Shown: positions 1-6,116 of the stretch, in pieces
Numbering within the stretch: the stretch's first letter is position 1
Layout: every line of letters starts with the position of its first letter
Origin: Tannerella sp.
GTDB lineage: Bacteria > Bacteroidota > Bacteroidia > Bacteroidales > Tannerellaceae
Assembly (NCBI GenBank): GCA_031262895.1
Contig: JAISGW010000049.1
Span: 1-6,818, forward strand
Reading direction: 5' to 3'
DNA: 6,818 bases
The notes under the pieces: generated by a model
Seen by the model: the letters and a program-made list of their open reading frames with translations, nothing else
Told to the model about the DNA's origin: nothing
Databases searched by the model: none
Position numbers and translations under genes: made by a program

Positions 1-737
1 GGCGGATGAGCGGATGCACGCTGGTGCCCATACCTACTCCCGACGGCAAGCTGACTCCCGATTTGCTCCGCCCCCAGCTACATGGTTTCGGCGAATGCCA
101 CCATCCGCAGCCTGGCGCCGTTTACATTTCGCAGGCCAGCGAGTTGGGCACGGTATATCGTCCCGAAGAAATCCGCGCTTTGGCCGAACTGCTGCATGGG
201 CACGGCATGTATCTGCACGTCGACGGTGCCCGCCTGGCCAACGCCTGCGCTTACTTAAACTGTTCGATGAAGGAACTGACGGTAGACTGCGGTGTCGACA
301 TCCTCAGCTTCGGCGGCACCAAGAACGGCATGATGATGGGTGAGGCCGTCATTTCCTTCCGCCCGGAAATCAGTGCCCACCTGCCATACATCCGCAAACA
401 GTCGGCCCAACTAGCCTCGAAGGCCCGCTATCTGGCCGCCCAGTATGTCCCTTATCTTGACGGTTTATGGTTGGAGAACGCCCGCCATGCCAACGCTATG
501 GCCGCTAAGTTGGTGAAGCTGTTGAAGGGCTTCCCTGCCGTGCATTTCACTCAGGAGCCGCAGACCAACCAACTCTTTTTCACGCTGCCTGCCGAAGCGG
601 CCGCCCGTCTGATGGAGAAGTATTTCTTCTATTATTGGGACGAAGCGGCCGGCGAGGTGCGTTTAGTGACATCCTGGGATACCACCGAGGAGGATTTGGC
701 CCATCTTGAGGCGAGCCTCCACGAGTTGCTGGATTGA
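1..737 (+). CDS. Threonine aldolase family protein (PLP-dependent), C-terminal part, cut by left edge
   Basis: Fold-type I PLP enzyme of the threonine aldolase/beta-eliminating lyase family. The family cleaves L-threonine or L-allo-threonine to glycine and acetaldehyde in the cytosol. The reading frame is open from the left edge (first whole codon at 3-5) to TGA at 735-737. Members are usually about 340 residues, so roughly 100 N-terminal residues lie outside the window, and the ATG at 6 is an internal Met. Counting from that Met, the segment SQASELGTVY is at 42-51. HVDGAR is at 71-76, where D73 should contact the pyridine nitrogen of PLP. SFGGTKNG is at 101-108, where K106 (codon 321-323) should be the Schiff-base lysine. 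The GGTKNG form differs from the SKGLGAP form of E. coli LtaE, so I give no gene symbol. Substrate stereospecificity cannot be read from this. The stop lies 2 bp from the convergent GH9 stop. Confidence 0.9.
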   Translation, partial: RMSGCTLVPIPTPDGKLTPDLLRPQLHGFGECHHPQPGAVYISQASELGTVYRPEEIRALAELLHGHGMYLHVDGARLANACAYLNCSMKELTVDCGVDILSFGGTKNGMMMGEAVISFRPEISAHLPYIRKQSAQLASKARYLAAQYVPYLDGLWLENARHANAMAAKLVKLLKGFPAVHFTQEPQTNQLFFTLPAEAAARLMEKYFFYYWDEAAGEVRLVTSWDTTEEDLAHLEASLHELLD

Positions 738-739
738 CT

Positions 740-2554
740 TTATTCTTTCCCCATCTTTTCCAGAGTAGAGAGGTAGAAGGCGAGGCTGGCCGTCCCGTCC
801 ATGGTTGGCTCGTCGGAGGAGTAATCGCCGGGGTCGTCATGGTAAACGGCCGGCCCTTTCTGGAAGGGGGCATAGTTGTCGGGATAGAGTAGGTGGATGC
901 CGAGCAGCGATTCGAAACGTTTGCGTTCGATAGGGCCGTCCACCAAGCCGCCGTAGGTCAGGTCGTGCAAGACGAGGGTAACGTAGGAATGGGTGCGCGT
1001 GGGAGAGTCGCCATTGGCGGGCAAACCGGAGATGAAGGAACTGCCCCAGGGATTGCAGCCGAAGAGCCAATCGCGGAGCGCAGCTTCCATTTCGAGATAG
1101 GTGCCGTCGCCGGAGACTTGGTTGTACAAGCGGGCCTGCGTGAGGGCAGCGGATACGAAGTTGCAGGAACACCAGAGATAAGGTACGCCGTTAAGGAAGG
1201 GGTCGCCTTCGCTTTGGGCACGCTTGTATAGGCATTCAAGACCCCGTCGCATAAAGTCCTTGTATTTGTCGGCTATGGCCGTGTCGGGAGAGGCGGCCAG
1301 ATAGTAATGTCCCAGGTTGATAAAGGGGTAGTATTGGTAATGGCGTGCCCGTCCGAGTTCCATCCAGGGGGAGACGTCTTCCAACTGCCCCCAGTAGTCG
1401 GCCTGTTTCCGCCAGGAGGCGGAACCGCTGAGTTCATAGGCCGTGGCGGCGGCCAGTTCCATATCGTCCACCCAATTGTCTTCTTCATAAAAGTAAGGGG
1501 AGGCGTAGCAGGCTGTCTGGTTATTGCCGGGTACGCGCTGCCCGTAACGGTAGGCGGGTGCCCATTTGGCGGCCAGCTTTTGGCTGAAAGCCGGGTCTAT
1601 GTCCTTGAAGACGGCAGCGCCGAGGCGGAAGGCCGAGGCGAATTTGGCAGTAGAAGAAGCTACTCCCGTGGAGCGGTTCTTGCGGTCGGCGCGCAGGCCT
1701 TGCGGCTTGCCGGTGACGGGATAGACGGGGCGACCCAAACCAGGTCCCCAGCCATAGTCCACCTTGTCGTTGGTGGGAAGCCCCATGCCGCGATGGTCAC
1801 GGTCATCGGCCACCTGATTATAGTAATGTGTGGAGTCGGGGTTCATGCGCAACATCCATTCCAAACCCCAGCGTGCCTCGTCGAGGATGTCGGGCACGCC
1901 GTTGGAACCCGGGTCGCCGCTGGCTTGGTACTCATCTTTAAAGATGCTTTTGTCGGGCGTTTGTTGCCAGGCGAAGAGCAGCTGGTAAGTCGCAGTGGCC
2001 GAAGTGGCCAGATATTGCAGGCAGTCGGAAGCGTCGTGCCAGCCTCCGCGCACGTCTATCCATTGGCCGTCGAGCTTGGGGTCGTCTACGATGTAACCGT
2101 CATGCTGGTGGCATTTGGCTTTCAGGTAAGGATTATAGCCACAGCGTTGCTGGCGGAGGTAACGGAGCAGGAAATCGGCCGTGCCCTTGTAGATGTCGGG
2201 GGCGATGCGGAAGACGGGCGATTTGGCGCCGCCGCATTCCACATAGTAACGGCCGGTGTCCCGGAGGGCAGAGAAGTCGAGGCGATAGGCTTGCCTGAGG
2301 CTCCAATAGGCGGCATTGGCCGCACGGCCTTTGCCGTGCAGGACGGTCTTGCCGCTGCGGGCGTCGATTACGCGGAAGCCGCCATTCGTCTTTCCGGCCG
2401 TGGAGATGAAAACGGCCACTTTGATGGTTTTCGGCTGATAGCCGAGTTGGTTGACGCGCACCCAGGCATGGGGTGTCTTGTCGGCCGCATGGGTCGGCAA
2501 GACACCGAGTGACAGGATTAATGGTAGGGCGATGCCCAAACTTTTAATTTTCAA
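740..2554 (-). CDS. Secreted glycoside hydrolase family 9 enzyme (CelD-type N-terminal domain), TTG start
   Basis: Probable endo-acting beta-glucanase, 604 residues. Residues 1-23 form a type I signal peptide (K2, K4, a hydrophobic core, T-H-A then A24-D25) with no lipobox cysteine, so it is periplasmic or released. Residues about 29-118 (start WVRVNQLGYQP) are the Ig-like CelD_N domain. The GH9 (alpha/alpha)6 catalytic domain follows. GGWHDASD at 170-177 carries the two catalytic-base aspartates, D174 and D177. NGVPDILDEARWGLEWML, NRSTGVASSTAKFA and GCNPWGSSF are family signatures. SSDEPTMDGTA near 579-589 carries the likely general acid E582, and the residue before it is Asp581 where relatives usually have Asn. 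Length is complete. No in-frame ATG lies near the N-terminus: TTG at 2552-2554 is preceded two codons upstream by an in-frame TGA, and the next TTG (codon 6) would lose both lysines. It is second in an operon, 15 bp after the GH13 gene. The substrate (cellulose, mixed-linkage glucan, xyloglucan or other) is undetermined. Confidence 0.93.
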   Translation of the reverse strand: MKIKSLGIALPLILSLGVLPTHAADKTPHAWVRVNQLGYQPKTIKVAVFISTAGKTNGGFRVIDARSGKTVLHGKGRAANAAYWSLRQAYRLDFSALRDTGRYYVECGGAKSPVFRIAPDIYKGTADFLLRYLRQQRCGYNPYLKAKCHQHDGYIVDDPKLDGQWIDVRGGWHDASDCLQYLATSATATYQLLFAWQQTPDKSIFKDEYQASGDPGSNGVPDILDEARWGLEWMLRMNPDSTHYYNQVADDRDHRGMGLPTNDKVDYGWGPGLGRPVYPVTGKPQGLRADRKNRSTGVASSTAKFASAFRLGAAVFKDIDPAFSQKLAAKWAPAYRYGQRVPGNNQTACYASPYFYEEDNWVDDMELAAATAYELSGSASWRKQADYWGQLEDVSPWMELGRARHYQYYPFINLGHYYLAASPDTAIADKYKDFMRRGLECLYKRAQSEGDPFLNGVPYLWCSCNFVSAALTQARLYNQVSGDGTYLEMEAALRDWLFGCNPWGSSFISGLPANGDSPTRTHSYVTLVLHDLTYGGLVDGPIERKRFESLLGIHLLYPDNYAPFQKGPAVYHDDPGDYSSDEPTMDGTASLAFYLSTLEKMGKE

Positions 2555-2572
2555 TTTTCAACTTTTAGTTTA
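2547..2572 (-). repeat. A/T-rich repeat unit at the GH13/GH9 junction containing the GH9 start codon
   Basis: Read on the minus strand, positions 2558 to 2547 are AAAATTGAAAAT. This differs at one base from the two units AGAATTGAAAAT found upstream of the GH13 gene at 4487-4512. The apparent TTG start codon of the GH9 gene (2554-2552) is the centre of this unit. The GH13 stop TAA is at 2572-2570. The unit is low complexity, so similarity alone does not prove common origin. Confidence 0.55.
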
Positions 2573-4429
2573 TAATTCGAGAAGCAATTCCCCATGCGCC
2601 GGTACGGTGAAATCCTGTGTGAGGCTAACGCTGCGGCCGGTGATGACGTCTTTCCCCGAGGTGGCGCCGCCGGTCACTTCAGCGTATTTTTCCGGATGCA
2701 GGGTGGCCGCCTTGTTGGCGCCGTTGAGTATGACGAGGATGCGGCTGTTCCCTTTGATGCGTGCGTAGACGTAGCAGTCGTTGCGGTCGGGTGCGTAATG
2801 GATGAGGCGGCCGTTGCGCACGGCCTCCGAGGTTTTGCGCCATTGCAGGAGTTTGCGTAGAAAGTCGTGCGCCTCGTTTTGCAGGGGCGTACGTCCGGCG
2901 GCGGTGAAGGCGTCGGCCTTGTCGCCGGGCCATCCGCCGGGGAAGTCTTTGCGCAGGTTGCCGTCACCCTCGCTCTTTTCGCCGGTGAGCAACACTTCCG
3001 AACCGTAGTAAAGATGAGGAATGCCGCGCGTGGTGAGGAGGAAGGTCAGGGCCAGTTTGTAACGGTCAAGGTTGGTCTCCTGCTTTTTCATGAAGCGGCT
3101 GGTGTCGTGGTTCTCAAGGAAGACAAGCAGGTGGTTGGGATTGGCAAAGATGTAGTCTTGTGCCAATACCTCATAAATTTTTTGGAGGTCATAGCGGGTG
3201 GCGTCATTCTTGATATCGAAAGCCTCGTTGGCCGCCCTCATCAGGCGGAAGTCCATGGCCGTCTTCAGGTAGCTGTCGCGAGGGTTGACTTTGGAGTTGC
3301 GCTGCCACCAAGCCTCCGGCGCCGACGCGTCGTACCAGGTTTCGCCAACGATATTGAAGTGGGGATATTGGTCGGTTACGGCCTTGCACCAGCGTGCCAG
3401 GAAATGAAAGTCGACATAGGGATGCGTGTCGTGGCGTATGCCGTCGATGCGGGCATATTCTATCCACCAGATGCTGTTTTGGATGAGGTAATCGGCCAGC
3501 AGGCGGTTCCCTTGGTTCAGGTCGGGCATGCCCGGCGAGAACCAGCCCTTGGTCAGGGCGTCCTTTTCCGATTGCGGGGCGTGGATGTCGGTGGCGGCGA
3601 GGGTGTTGAAGGAGGTTTGCACGAAGTGGTCCTGATGGTTAAGCCAATCTTTTGCGGGCAGGTCTTTCATCCACCAGTGCCCGCTGCCGCAATGGTTGTA
3701 TATCATGTCCATGACGACTTTCAGGCCGCGCTTGTGGCAGTCGGCCACGAAACGGCAATAGTCGGCATTCGACCCGAAGCGTGGGTCCACACGGTAATAG
3801 TCGGTGATGGCATAGCCGTGATAGGAACCTCCAGGCATCTTGTTCTCAAGGACAGGGTTGAGCCAGACAGCCGTCACGCCCAGGTCTTGGATATAGTCCA
3901 GATGTTTTTCTAAGCCGGCAAAGTCACCGCCGTGCCGTGCAAAGGGATTTTGCCGATTGACGCGCACCGAGTCCCAGTTGTCATTGGTCGTGTCGCCGTC
4001 GGAGAAACGGTCGGGCATGATAAGGTAAAGTACGTCGGAGGAGTCGAAGCCTTGCGCGCCGATACTGGTGGCGCGGGGTCGCAGCTCGTAATCCTTGACG
4101 AGTTTCTTCTTCCCTTGGGCGAAGGTGAGCTGGAATTGGCCGGGACGGGTCTCCGGGGTGATGTCCAGATAAATGAATAGATAATTGGGGTTGTCCGTAC
4201 GGACGACTTCTTTGAGGCTTACGCCCGGATAGTTGACAGGCTGCACCCGGGTGGCGGCGATGTCTTTGCCGTAGACCATGATTTGCAGCTGGGGATTTTT
4301 CATGCCGGTCCACCAGAAGGCAGGCTCTAAACGGCTGATGCTGATTCCTGCGGCCGAGACGGAAAGCCCCAGCAGCAGGCAAAGGAATAAGAACGCCCCT
4401 TTGAAGGCATTTGAATGCTGACGGTTCAT
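2570..4429 (-). CDS. Secreted GH13 alpha-glucan hydrolase, SusA/cyclomaltodextrinase type
   Basis: Predicted cyclomaltodextrinase/neopullulanase-type alpha-amylase of 619 residues, close in length and plan to Bacteroides SusA; it would cut alpha-1,4-glucans or cyclodextrins into short maltooligosaccharides. The signal peptide spans about residues 1-26 (LSVSA-AG) without a lipobox, which suggests the periplasm. Residues about 30-117 (start ISRLEPAFWWTGMKNP) are the cyclomaltodextrinase N-terminal beta domain. The TIM barrel follows with all four GH13 regions: DMIYNH at 241-246; DGIRHDTHPY at 329-338 with nucleophile D334; VGETW at 361-365 with acid/base E363; LENHDTSRF at 438-446 with stabiliser D442. 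The C-terminal beta domain ends in HGELLLEL. Region II has His336 where Tyr is common (RxDTYPY). ATG at 4427-4429 directly precedes the signal peptide. It is the first gene of an operon with the GH9 gene. No SusC, SusD, SusB or regulator gene is in view, so I do not call it susA. Confidence 0.95.
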   Translation of the reverse strand: MNRQHSNAFKGAFLFLCLLLGLSVSAAGISISRLEPAFWWTGMKNPQLQIMVYGKDIAATRVQPVNYPGVSLKEVVRTDNPNYLFIYLDITPETRPGQFQLTFAQGKKKLVKDYELRPRATSIGAQGFDSSDVLYLIMPDRFSDGDTTNDNWDSVRVNRQNPFARHGGDFAGLEKHLDYIQDLGVTAVWLNPVLENKMPGGSYHGYAITDYYRVDPRFGSNADYCRFVADCHKRGLKVVMDMIYNHCGSGHWWMKDLPAKDWLNHQDHFVQTSFNTLAATDIHAPQSEKDALTKGWFSPGMPDLNQGNRLLADYLIQNSIWWIEYARIDGIRHDTHPYVDFHFLARWCKAVTDQYPHFNIVGETWYDASAPEAWWQRNSKVNPRDSYLKTAMDFRLMRAANEAFDIKNDATRYDLQKIYEVLAQDYIFANPNHLLVFLENHDTSRFMKKQETNLDRYKLALTFLLTTRGIPHLYYGSEVLLTGEKSEGDGNLRKDFPGGWPGDKADAFTAAGRTPLQNEAHDFLRKLLQWRKTSEAVRNGRLIHYAPDRNDCYVYARIKGNSRILVILNGANKAATLHPEKYAEVTGGATSGKDVITGRSVSLTQDFTVPAHGELLLEL

Positions 4430-4479
4430 TGATGATTCGCTTTATTTTGTTAAGGTATTTTCTGACAAATTCTCTGCTG

Positions 4480-4511
4480 CAAAAATAGAATTGAAAATCG
4501 AGAATTGAAAA
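4480..4511 (-). promoter_or_regulatory. Predicted promoter of the GH13-GH9 operon
   Basis: On the minus strand TATTTTTG (4487-4480) matches the Bacteroidota -7 box TAnnTTTG exactly. A weak -33 element, TTTC (4510-4507, within TTTTC), lies 19 bp upstream where TTTG is expected. Transcription should start near 4475, giving a leader of about 45 nt before the ATG at 4429. The promoter lies downstream of the tRNA terminator, so the operon should be transcriptionally separate from the genes to its right. Confidence 0.65.
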
Positions 4512-4512
4512 T
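4487..4512. repeat. 12-bp direct repeat AGAATTGAAAAT, two copies at 14-bp period
   Basis: Identical copies are at 4487-4498 and 4501-4512, separated by 2 bp. They cover the region from the -7 box to the -33 position of the GH13 promoter. A one-mismatch copy in the opposite orientation is at the GH13/GH9 junction (2547-2558). Possible roles are a regulator site or a common A/T-rich intergenic repeat of this genus; the sequence does not decide. Confidence 0.7.
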
Positions 4513-4529
4513 TATAGATAAGGTCGCTT

Positions 4530-4565
4530 AAAAAAGAAAGCAGTTACATTTGATTGTAACTGCTT
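4530..4565 (-). terminator. Intrinsic terminator after tRNA-Arg
   Basis: A perfect 11-bp stem, AAGCAGTTACA (minus strand 4565-4555) pairing with TGTAACTGCTT (4548-4538), encloses a 6-nt loop (4554-4549). On the minus strand it is followed by TCTTTTTT (4537-4530). The stem begins 11 nt after the tRNA 3' end. It works in the minus direction only, because the other side lacks a T run. It probably also ends any read-through from the barrel/lipoprotein genes. Confidence 0.92.
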
Positions 4566-4576
4566 AAACCTTAGCG

Positions 4577-4650
4577 TGACCTCGGTGGGATTCAAACCCG
4601 CAACCTTCTGATCCGTAGTCAGATGCTCTATTCAGTTGAGCTACGAGGCC
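4577..4650 (-). tRNA. tRNA-Arg (anticodon ACG)
   Basis: A 74-nt cloverleaf is readable on the minus strand. The acceptor stem GGCCTCG pairs with CGAGGTC (one G-U) and the discriminator is A. The D stem is GCTC/GAGC. The anticodon stem TCTGA/TCAGA encloses loop CTACGGA with anticodon ACG, whose A34 is normally edited to inosine to read CGU, CGC and CGA. The variable region is AGGTT. The T stem GCGGG/CCCAC has one C-A mismatch (50-64) and the T loop is TTTGAAT. CCA is not encoded. D-loop position 19 is A and T-loop position 56 is T, where nearly all tRNAs have G19 and C56; the pair is changed together. It has its own promoter and terminator, which suggests a working gene. The neighbouring genes use CGC and CGT arginine codons often, which this tRNA would serve. 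Confidence 0.95.
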
Positions 4651-4711
4651 AATCATTTTCTCTTGACGGCTGCAAAGGTAGCGTATTTTTTAAATCCTCC
4701 AAATGATTGGC
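4648..4711. repeat. 11-bp inverted repeat bracketing the tRNA-Arg promoter
   Basis: GCCAATCATTT at 4648-4658 and AAATGATTGGC at 4701-4711 are perfect inverted copies separated by 42 bp. The left arm covers tRNA nucleotides 1-3 and eight leader bases. The right arm overlaps the -33 element and lies just after the lipoprotein stop codon. Only a transcript entering from the lipoprotein gene would contain both arms; one from the tRNA promoter would lack the upstream arm. Confidence 0.7.
4673..4703 (-). promoter_or_regulatory. Promoter of tRNA-Arg
   Basis: On the minus strand TTTG (4703-4700) is followed after 19 bp by TACCTTTG (4680-4673), an exact match to the Bacteroidota housekeeping promoter pattern. 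The expected start near 4668 would leave a leader of about 18 nt ahead of the mature tRNA 5' end at 4650. Confidence 0.85.
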
Positions 4712-4717
4712 GCGGAT

Positions 4718-5305
4718 TTATTGCACTAAGTCCACTTGGAAGACGGCCTTTTCCAGATGCCCCTGCAGCTGGATGTCCATTTCGTCGGCATAGTCGGTTT
4801 CTCCCGAAAGGGTGATGATTACCTGGTCGAGCTTGACGGTCTGCATGATGAGCTTTTCAAGGAAACTGGTGGCCGCTTCGGTCGTATAGGTCTCGCCGAA
4901 GGTGTACGTAGGGATGAGAAAGGGTGCGATGCCTTCGACGGAAATCTTCAGGTTGCGCAAATGCACCGTAGCATTTCCGGGCGTATGGGCTGTCAGACAG
5001 ATGGTGGCCGACTGGCAAGTGACGCTTTTTATGCAGCTTTTATCGTACTTCTTGTTAAAGTCGTCCGACAAACCTTCTAACTTGTAATAGTTGATGGTAT
5101 CGGTTTCGCTAAAGGAATAGTATCCATCGGCGGAACTTGTTTCGCTGACCTGTGGAATGACGCGGTAAGCCTCTGAGGAGAAAGCGAGTTCGGGCACGCT
5201 TTCTTCACGGTTGAACGCATCTTTGAGTTTCCCGCAACCCGTAAACAGCGGCAAAGCGGCCAGACAACCGACCAAAAGGATGGTTTGCATCTTCATATTC
5301 ATCAT
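4718..5305 (-). CDS. Lipoprotein of unknown function
   Basis: I do not recognise the family. The 195-residue product has a lipoprotein signal peptide: short N-region with K5, hydrophobic LLVGCLAALPLF, and lipobox F-T-G-C with C24 as the lipidated cysteine. Residues after it (GKLKDAF) lack the acidic run typical of Bacteroidota surface-export signals, so a periplasm-facing lipoprotein is more likely. The mature part looks mostly beta-stranded. It has three cysteines at 91, 97 and 103, spaced exactly six residues apart within SCIKSVTCQSATICLTA. The C-terminal third (KLDQVIITLSGETD onward) looks like antiparallel strands. Start choice is uncertain: ATG codons occur at residues 1, 2, 4 and 6, and the first three keep K5. 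It follows the barrel gene by 19 bp, so co-transcription is likely. No terminator separates its TAA at 4718-4720 from the tRNA. Confidence 0.88.
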   Translation of the reverse strand: MMNMKMQTILLVGCLAALPLFTGCGKLKDAFNREESVPELAFSSEAYRVIPQVSETSSADGYYSFSETDTINYYKLEGLSDDFNKKYDKSCIKSVTCQSATICLTAHTPGNATVHLRNLKISVEGIAPFLIPTYTFGETYTTEAATSFLEKLIMQTVKLDQVIITLSGETDYADEMDIQLQGHLEKAVFQVDLVQ

Positions 5306-5324
5306 GATTAGGTATTCGTTAGGT

Positions 5325-6098
5325 TTAAAATATCCTGTAAGAAAGTTGGAAATTCATCATCGGCCACCAGCAAAGGTAACCGAGGAAGCGGTCTATGTCG
5401 CGCGTGTCGGCATCGTCGGAATGCGCGAGGTCTAATTTTTTCCCGTTTTGCCGCAAGGTATAGGGGCCTTGGTAAAGCGCGCCCAATTCGAACTTGAAGC
5501 TGAGCCGTTTATTTTTAGCCAAAGCGCGCCCGACGCCCAAGCCGAGATAGGGCTTGACGAGATAGCCCAAACGCAACTTCACATTGGCGCGGCCGCCGGT
5601 AGTCTCTATGAGTTGACCGTTCAAGTCAATGGACGGCCATTTGTAACCCTCCTTCAGGACGGCCTGGCTGTTGCCATTGCGCCAATCCGCCAGATAGCCT
5701 TTCACCGATATTGCCGACTCCCCGATGTAAAAGCCGGCCGTGAGGTGGAAGATGCCGTGGGGATGGTAATCGACCAGCAAGTCGCCATACATGAAATCCA
5801 TCTTCGGACGGGCGCGATACTTGGGCACGTACCCGAAAGCCTGGTATAGATGGTTCTCCGCATCGTCGGGAATGGTCACGTTCCAATAACCCGCATCCAC
5901 AGGCAGCAAGTTGAGGCCGGCCCGCAAGGTGAGGTGTTTCTCAAACAGGGGTGTGGCGGCCTCTACGCCGATTCCCAAAGTGGAAAGCCTCAAGCCGAGG
6001 CTCAGGTGCTTCAATGGTGTTGTTTGTTCTTGTGCATGTAGGCTTGTTCCCGCCAATAAGGCGCAAAAGCTGTACAAGGCAAGTCTTTTCTTCTCCAT
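5325..6098 (-). CDS. Probable outer-membrane beta-barrel protein
   Basis: The 257-residue product is likely a small outer-membrane beta-barrel; its cargo or role is unknown. The signal peptide is residues 1-22 (MEKKRLALY..., hydrophobic core, cleavage at SLHA-QEQ). The mature part alternates hydrophobic and polar residues in strand-like segments separated by polar turns, for example KHLSLGLRL, HLTLRAGLNLL, IFHLTAGFYIG, ANVKLRLGYL, YLGLGVGR and LSFKFELGALY. It ends NFQLSYRIF, the terminal-Phe strand typical of barrels inserted by the BAM machinery. The frame extends to an ATG at 6161, but that would put 21 unsuitable residues ahead of the signal peptide and would cross the promoter, so I start at 6096-6098. 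It is the first gene of a pair with the lipoprotein and divergent from lpxB. Similar small barrel proteins are common hypothetical proteins in Bacteroidota. Confidence 0.88.
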   Translation of the reverse strand: MEKKRLALYSFCALLAGTSLHAQEQTTPLKHLSLGLRLSTLGIGVEAATPLFEKHLTLRAGLNLLPVDAGYWNVTIPDDAENHLYQAFGYVPKYRARPKMDFMYGDLLVDYHPHGIFHLTAGFYIGESAISVKGYLADWRNGNSQAVLKEGYKWPSIDLNGQLIETTGGRANVKLRLGYLVKPYLGLGVGRALAKNKRLSFKFELGALYQGPYTLRQNGKKLDLAHSDDADTRDIDRFLGYLCWWPMMNFQLSYRIF

Positions 6099-6116
6099 AA
6101 TATAATTAATTGGCCG

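Noticed and set aside
6..8. ATG at position 6 as the true start of the aldolase gene
   Set aside because: The frame is open to the left edge and the family needs about 100 more N-terminal residues, including the first part of the PLP-binding fold.
24..30. CRISPR arrays, insertion sequences, riboswitches or phage genes anywhere in the window
   Set aside because: Reading the intergenic regions showed no spaced repeat array, transposase, terminal repeats of an insertion sequence or long structured leader. The longest gene-free stretch is 288 bp and is explained by the tRNA, terminator and promoters.
709..720. GAGGC/GCCTC short palindrome near the end of the aldolase gene as a terminator
   Set aside because: The stem is at most 4-5 bp with a very small loop, and no T run follows closely on either strand.
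1307..2512. 401-codon open frame on the + strand opposite the GH9 gene
   Set aside because: It is a mirror frame of GC-rich coding DNA. Its translation has no recognisable motif, while the minus strand encodes a complete GH9 enzyme with signal peptide and catalytic motifs.
2867..3913. 348-codon open frame on the + strand opposite the GH13 gene
   Set aside because: Same reason: the minus strand encodes all four GH13 regions, and the opposite frame has a low-information Val/Gly-rich translation.
4577..4650. tRNA-Arg as an attachment site of an integrated element
   Set aside because: I saw no second copy of the tRNA 3' end, no integrase and no mobile genes in the window, and the neighbours look like core genes.
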